Assembly (NCBI GenBank): GCA_026770615.1
Contig: MU631364.1
Span: 56,436 to 69,240, forward strand
Length of the DNA stretch: 12,805 bases
Source of the DNA: Pavlovales sp. CCMP2436
Taxonomy: Eukaryota > Haptophyta > Pavlovophyceae > Pavlovales
Direction of reading: 5' to 3'
The notes beneath the pieces were generated by a model that saw only the letters and a list, made by a program, of their open reading frames with translations, did not search any database and was not told the origin of the DNA. The position numbers were made by a program, and so were the translations under genes. Shown piece after piece: positions 8,731 through 12,805 of this stretch. Every line of letters starts with the position of its first letter. Positions within the stretch are counted from its first letter, which is position 1.

Positions 8731-9618
8731 ATGTCGAGCGGCGCCTTCCTGAGGTCGCTGCGCTCGTCGGAGGCGGCGGTCGCGCACGCTGTGCGCCAGC
8801 TGAGCGCGCGGCCGGAGCGCGTCACGGCATTCGCCGCGGCGCTTCACCGCTGCGGTGGCACCATCCTGCCGACCGCGATTGGCAAGAGCGCGGCGGCGGC
8901 GAGCAGGCTAGCCGCGTCGCTGCGCTCTGTCGGCGCGCGCGCGCACTGGGTGCACGCCGCCGAGTGGGCGCACGGCGACCTGGGCGCCGTCCGCGAGGAG
9001 GACGTGATCGTCTGCATCTCCAACAGTGGGCGCTCCGCCGAACTGCTCGCGCTCGCCGCCGAGCTACGCGCGCTGCCGCGGCCGCCGACCATTCTCGCGA
9101 TCACGGGCGACGAGCGCTCGCCGCTCGCGCTCCTCGCGAGCGCGCAGCTCTCGTGGAGCCTGCCCACCGAGCACGAGATCCTCAGGGTCCTCCCTGCGGG
9201 CAGTGCGCTGGCGCAGGACCTCGTCGTCAACGCGCTCGTGGCGCAGCTGGCGGAGCTACGCGGAAGCACCTTGGCGGACCTGACGGCATGCCACCCGGGC
9301 GGCGCGATCGGCGCAGCAGCGGCGAGCGCGGCGCTCGGCGGGCTGTCGGAAATAACTTGGGTACCGCAGGGGCAGCCGCTGCCGCAGCGGCAACAAGTGG
9401 ACCCGTTCGAGAAGGTGCCATACGAGTCGCCGCCGCCGCCGGACATGTGGGTGCCGCAGATGCAGCAGCCAGGGCAGGCGCCCATGTCGTCGCAACCGCC
9501 GTCGCAGCAGCAGCAGCAGCCGCCGCCGCCGCCGCAGCGGCAACAGGTGGACCCGTTCGAGAGGGGCGGGCAGTCGTCGCTACCCATGGGCGGATTCCCA
9601 TGGCCGCGCGGGGGTTGA
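8731..9618 (+). CDS. SIS-domain sugar-phosphate isomerase, KpsF/KdsD (arabinose-5-phosphate isomerase) type
   Basis: 295 aa from ATG 8731 (a GTG directly before it is not a credible eukaryotic start). The SIS fold spans about 10-200. Family landmarks are IGKS (50-53), HAAEWAHGDLGAV (75-87, family HPxEAxHGDLGM), SNSGRSAE (97-104), ITGDERSPLALLA (124-136) and CHPGGAIG (187-194). Candidate catalytic residues corresponding to KdsD Lys59, Glu111, Glu152 and His193 are Lys52, Glu104, Glu147 (or Glu149) and His188. In the family the enzyme interconverts ribulose-5-phosphate and arabinose-5-phosphate for KDO synthesis; here that is inferred. The two CBS domains of bacterial KdsD are absent. Instead residues 205-295 are low-complexity Gln/Pro/Gly with WVPQ and PQRQQVDPFE each present twice. 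There is no evident transit peptide. Confidence 0.85.
   Translation: MSSGAFLRSLRSSEAAVAHAVRQLSARPERVTAFAAALHRCGGTILPTAIGKSAAAASRLAASLRSVGARAHWVHAAEWAHGDLGAVREEDVIVCISNSGRSAELLALAAELRALPRPPTILAITGDERSPLALLASAQLSWSLPTEHEILRVLPAGSALAQDLVVNALVAQLAELRGSTLADLTACHPGGAIGAAAASAALGGLSEITWVPQGQPLPQRQQVDPFEKVPYESPPPPDMWVPQMQQPGQAPMSSQPPSQQQQQPPPPPQRQQVDPFERGGQSSLPMGGFPWPRGG
9383..9560. repeat. In-frame repeat pair, 150 bp apart, in the SIS gene tail
   Basis: CGCAGCGGCAACA(A/G)GTGGACCCGTTCGAGA occurs at about 9383 and 9533, exactly 150 bp apart (50 codons), with a single mismatch over the core. Between them the coding is Pro/Gln-rich with a CAG run (9503-9520). Confidence 0.9.
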
Positions 9619-10011
9619 TTCCGGCGGAAGCAGAGGCTACGCCTTTTGGCCGCTATTATCATTGCAGAACACCAGGTCGGGAGCAGCCTGAGCTGGTGGT
9701 CAACGTAAAATACGGAGTCTTCTTCCGGCGGCGTAAGCCTTACGTACTTACAGCCTAGCAGTAGCACAGTCGCCAATTTGGATGACGTTGACGCCCGTGG
9801 CCTCGCAAGCGGCAGCTAACTAGTTAGCTCGAATAAGCCGCCATGGACATCACCGAATAATGACTAAATGATTTACTAGTAACATCTAAACCCCTATTGT
9901 GGCACGGGACCTATTGCAACAAACTTGCGCGCGATAGACGAATAGTGTGTAAGTTTCTAGTTAACGTCCGTCCCCAAAAGGATCTCGTTGGATTTAAGTG
10001 TTGAAAAACAC
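9619..10011. other. Downstream of SIS gene, no gene seen
   Basis: No credible start codons or motifs. A +1 reading frame overlapping the SIS tail stays open to 9758, so a frameshift at the G5 run before the SIS stop would extend the protein by about 46 residues, but nothing supports that. No clear polyadenylation signal was found. Confidence 0.5.
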
Positions 10012-10700
10012 TCAGATCCAGGGAACCACCCCGAGCACACGGATACCGTCCCCACCGCTGATCAGTTCAGCCACACGACGATCGACGACTGACGACTCTC
10101 GACTGGCACTCTGACCGACCTCCACTGCTCTCCCTCGCGTCGTCTGAAAATGCAGCACCGTCTGCGAGTGCGGCCCACCTTCGCGCATCCCAAACATTAC
10201 TTCCTCGCTAGCCTGGCTCGCATATGTAGAGATTTTGCCCGAGGGCAAAAACCACAAATATACGCGGCTTATTTGCTGGCTCATTCTATCCCACTCCTTG
10301 ACGGGGGTGGGCCTCGGGCATAGGACTTTGGGTTGCAGGGTGTGGCGGGCTTGCTGGCTCATGTTTACGGTTTGAAGACTTTGAGCTGGGGTTAAGGGCA
10401 CATCCGGATCCGTTTTACATATACTTCCGGATTCGTGTCGCGGAGGGGTTAGAAGCGGATCCGTTGGGTCAGAAGCGGATCCGTACGGGGCAAATGCATG
10501 GCCGCTGGTGCTTCGTTTTGAGTGATGCTGTCTGTAGGGGGTATGGGCTCATACTGCATAGGTGGTAAGGCTGATGGTTCCTTGTTCTGAGCGATGCTGT
10601 CCGTTGGGGGTATGGGCTCATATTGTGGTGGTATGGCCGCTGGTGCTGTGATTTGAATCAGTTTCCTTGCTGCCCGCTCTGCTGTCTGGGCGGCCCACAT
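10012..10700 (-). pseudogene. Unknown 222-codon ORF split by a 20-bp tandem duplication
   Basis: Minus-strand ATG at 10700, preceded by GTATAAGTTTAAGG. The first 83 codons contain two in-frame repeats of QYEPIPPTDSI(A/T)QN and end at a TAA inside a 20-bp tandem duplication (10451-10470 and 10471-10484 plus). After one repeat unit is discounted the frame continues without stops for another 139 codons to 10012, for 222 in total. The second half contains SRVYLWFLPSGKISTYAS and GRAVEVGQSASRESSVVDRR. I recognise no domain. Alternatives are a recent null allele, a programmed frameshift, a sequencing error, or two chance ORFs. Confidence 0.35.
10451..10484. repeat. 20-bp tandem duplication containing GGATCC
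   Basis: AGAAGCGGATCCGTTGGGTC at 10451-10470 is followed by AGAAGCGGATCCGT at 10471-10484. A further CCGGATCCGTTTT is at 10404-10416. Confidence 0.9.
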
Positions 10701-11188
10701 GGCTACCTTAAACTTATACGCGTCGTATATAGATATCTGTCCTTATAGTGCGCCACGAGTGCACGGCTTAGAGTTTTGCGACGGGAGTTGGATTGCCGGA
10801 TAGCCCACACCAAGGCGCGTCCAGCTAGCCAGAGCACGTCACTCTTTGACCTCTTGGTCAGCCGTGCAAGAGCGCCGCGCGTTGCGACGAATCAGAAATT
10901 TTGGGCGTGATATCGACTCAAATTACTCTAGCGCACGAATAGAAGCGGCCACTGAGCTCGCTGATGGATCCTAGCGTTCCCTGCCTGTAAGCTAGCGGTC
11001 ACGCCAATGCCGGTGACGTCGCACGAGCTTGGATTTCAGCCGCTAAATTGTGGTCGAGAATTTTACATAAAAAAACACATTTTTTTAAACAACACACCAA
11101 ATCGAGACAAGGAGCGACTGTGAAGAGGGCCAGGCCTCGGCAGAAGACGGGCGAGGCGCGCCTGCCTCACGGCCGAACCACCGTGTAG
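10701..11188. other. Intergenic, nothing recognised
   Basis: Mixed composition, no long open frame, no RNA gene or repeat family I can identify. A T/A homopolymer pair is at about 11068-11087. Confidence 0.5.
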
Positions 11189-11335
11189 GTCGCTGAGTGC
11201 GTGGCCGAGCGCGTGGCAGCTGCGCGTGTGGCCGAGCGCGAGCAAGCTGGAAGCCACCTGCCGGGCTACACCGACCTCATCCGCGACTTCATAGACGAGT
11301 AGAAGGAGGCCGGCAAGGCGTGGCCCTCGCCTTAG
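11189..11335 (+). pseudogene. Short coding relic with in-frame TAG
   Basis: From GTC 11189 the frame reads an Ala/Glu/Arg helix, then EQAGSHLPGYTDLIRDFIDE, TAG (11300-11302), KEAGKAWPSP, TAG (11333-11335). A TAG also closes the frame just upstream (11186-11188). The Glu-rich context around the internal stop suggests a Gln, Glu or Lys codon mutated to TAG. It looks like the tail of a helical protein. The family is unknown, and it could be chance. Confidence 0.25.
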
Positions 11336-11848
11336 GAGTGATGGGCGCGAGTGCCTCCACGCCTCCACTCGACGCCGGCCCGCTTTGGGGGCCTCCAGGC
11401 CCTTCAGTGCGCGCTGAGGTCTAGTGTGCCACATTAGCCCGTTTTAATTATTTTTTACCTCTCTTTTTTACCTCTCTACAACACTTGACATGACCTGAAA
11501 CGGCGGGGCGGGGGCTTGCTTGAATAGGCCAGGCTTCTAAGGGCATGTCAACAACACCCATGACTATCTCCCAGGCCATCAAGCACCCTCCCCCGATCTT
11601 TTACAACTCAGCTGGGACCCGATATGTTCAAAAGTGTGCCACAATAACTTAAGGGTTTAGACATTTGACTACATATTTACATGAGTGAGTTGTTGGTTGT
11701 TGATCGGTTCAATGTTCTGAATCGGAGGCAAAAGTGATCATGACATGGGTGAGTGTGACATGCGTGCAGCGTGTACGTACGCATGCGTGGTTATATTAAT
11801 GTAGGGGGGTTCGGGCTGGCGGTACGTTTCAAGTTCAAGTCAGGCTGA
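11336..11848. other. Intergenic, nothing recognised
   Basis: Contains ACCTCTCTTTTTT followed by ACCTCTCT (about 11457-11477) and TGTGCCACA at 11424 and 11634. No coding signal. Confidence 0.5.
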
Positions 11849-12169
11849 TCTAAGCGCTCCGACGCAGGCTCCTACGCGCTACGCCGAAGTGGGGAGCTGG
11901 TAGAAGTGGTGGATGACGAGGAAGCCGAAAACAAAGCGCTGGAGTTGCTGCGCAACGCAGGGCCGCCCGAGAGTGCGCGAGCAAGTGAGTCCATTGGTGA
12001 TCCCAGCGGTGAAGTATCGCTGGGAAGCGATGTGGTTTTGAATGTCGAGAACTCGTGTGCGCGTGCAGGGCTCGGGCCACAGCGCGGGGGCGCGGTGGAA
12101 GGACTGGTTGAAGAGGGAGCCGAAGAAGCCGAGACCTCGAGCGCGAGCGAGTCCGTGGTTATATGCTAG
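11849..12169 (+). other. GC-rich coding-like island, possible exon
   Basis: Plus frame open for 107 codons between an in-frame TGA (11846) and TAG (12167). It includes RRSGELVEVVDDEEAENKAL then ELLRNAGPPESARA and an acidic end EEGAEEAETSSASES, but no ATG near its start. An acceptor-like CAG precedes 11869 and a donor-like CAA|GTGAGT is at 11983-11988. The minus strand is also open (GFFGSLFNQSFHRAP). It is undecidable from composition alone. Confidence 0.3.
12001..12025. other. 8-bp perfect hairpin
   Basis: TCCCAGCG and CGCTGGGA with a 9-nt loop, inside the coding-like island shortly after the donor-like site. Confidence 0.5.
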
Positions 12170-12805
12170 ATTGCTCGGGGGGCAAGAAGCATCAAGGACA
12201 CCCCCAAAAGCTAGTGATATGCATGCATTTCGAGTATACCACATATGCGCACACCTTCATTATTCTGCCCAAATATGCAATCCGCATTTATATGCACCGT
12301 AATATAAATATATCGCTCCGGACACAGAAATCCGGCAATTCCCGTCTAATCACTCCATCATAGTATCCCTTTGCATTGCAGTACTGTATGTGTAAGGTGG
12401 GAGTGAAAGAATGGCGCGGCCCGCTCAACACCGCACGACAATCGACCGCACGCGCTCTGCTCAGTGTCGGCGGCTGCTGCTGCACAGAGTTGTAAATATG
12501 ATGATAGTATCACTGTATAGTTACTGACTACTGTAGAGCTTTATAGAAGGGAGTCTGGATCTAAATATATGAGCTTGCGGCTCAGCATGGTTCAGCAGGT
12601 GTGTTCTAGATATAATCGGACATTGTTCAAATTAGTATATAAACTTCTGCCCAAGCTATTACACTGACAATAATGCTGCCCTCCCCCCCGGCGTCGCGCG
12701 CCGGGCAAAGCCCCTCGAGGCCGAGTATCTCAGGAAAGCTCGTGCCCAGGACAGGGTATTCGGCCTCGCACTACCCGGCCCCCACCTAAACGGCCCGAAC
12801 GCCAG
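12170..12805. other. Right end, mostly AT-rich, no confident gene
   Basis: Nothing recognised in 12170-12660. At 12673-12789 plus there is a 38-codon ORF (MLPSPPASRAGQSPSRPS and on). It overlaps an imperfect inverted repeat of 14-bp arms, CGAGGCCGAGTATC (12716-12729) and GGTATTCGGCCTCG (12755-12768), with 12 of 14 pairing. It could be a small protein, the start of an exon running off the window, or a structured RNA. Confidence 0.35.

Noticed and set aside
8731..9618. Recent bacterial transfer of the SIS gene
   Set aside because: Base composition matches its neighbours, KpsF-like SIS proteins are known in plants and algae, and there is nothing to date a transfer.
8964..9758. Alternative plus frame through the SIS gene
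   Set aside because: Composition is Arg/Ala/Gly from GC-rich codons. The SIS motifs are all in the other frame.
1..12805. tRNA, rRNA, or autonomous transposon genes
   Set aside because: Read on both strands, I found no cloverleaf, rRNA core sequence, transposase or reverse transcriptase motif.

Overview
This is eukaryotic nuclear DNA, most likely from a photosynthetic protist with a complex (secondary, red-lineage) plastid such as a haptophyte, pelagophyte or other stramenopile. The assignment rests on gene style, not on a species match. Exons are very GC-rich and lie in AT-rich, repeat-filled introns bounded by GT..AG. One protein begins with a hydrophobic leader followed by an ASVPSAF-type junction, as seen in bipartite plastid presequences.

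Positions 1-6615, minus strand: most of a myosin motor domain in ten exons (692 codons from the ATG at 6609 to the last exon at 159; the gene continues past position 1). I built the model from myosin landmarks in correct order: P-loop GESGTGKTE, switch I NDNSSRFGK, LEAFGNA, switch II DLFGFE, FEQ/LCINYANERLQ across a splice junction, PPLGLLHLLAEE, and HYAATVSY...EKNK. The phases of all nine internal splice junctions agree.

The introns are the most unusual part of the window. At least six contain extra degraded copies of the exon end and 5' splice site that bound them, some contain copies of the 3' splice site, and one contains an unspliced-looking join of its two flanking exon ends. Several introns also have short direct repeats across their splice sites. 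Together this looks like introns made or enlarged by repeated tandem duplication of exon-intron boundaries. They also hold a 27-bp minisatellite, a 52-bp G-rich minisatellite, a 240-bp polypyrimidine tract, a roughly 46-bp-arm inverted repeat covering a splice donor, and a telomere-like C-rich intron.

Positions 6616-7899: no confident gene. The stretch holds a second, inverted copy of a roughly 105-bp dispersed repeat found in myosin intron 9, and a duplicated 60-bp block that may be a relic of the upstream myosin exon.

Positions 7900-9618: two intronless, divergently transcribed genes. The minus-strand gene encodes a plastid-type VOC/glyoxalase-fold metalloprotein. The plus-strand gene encodes a SIS-domain sugar-phosphate isomerase of the KpsF/KdsD type without CBS domains and with a Gln/Pro-rich repeat tail. 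An identical 14-bp motif lies in the same orientation upstream of each, at the two ends of their 291-bp shared promoter region.

Positions 9619-12805: gene-poor. It holds a 222-codon minus-strand reading frame broken by a 20-bp tandem duplication (10012-10700), a short coding relic with an in-frame TAG (11189-11335), a GC-rich coding-like island (11849-12169), and otherwise nothing I can name.
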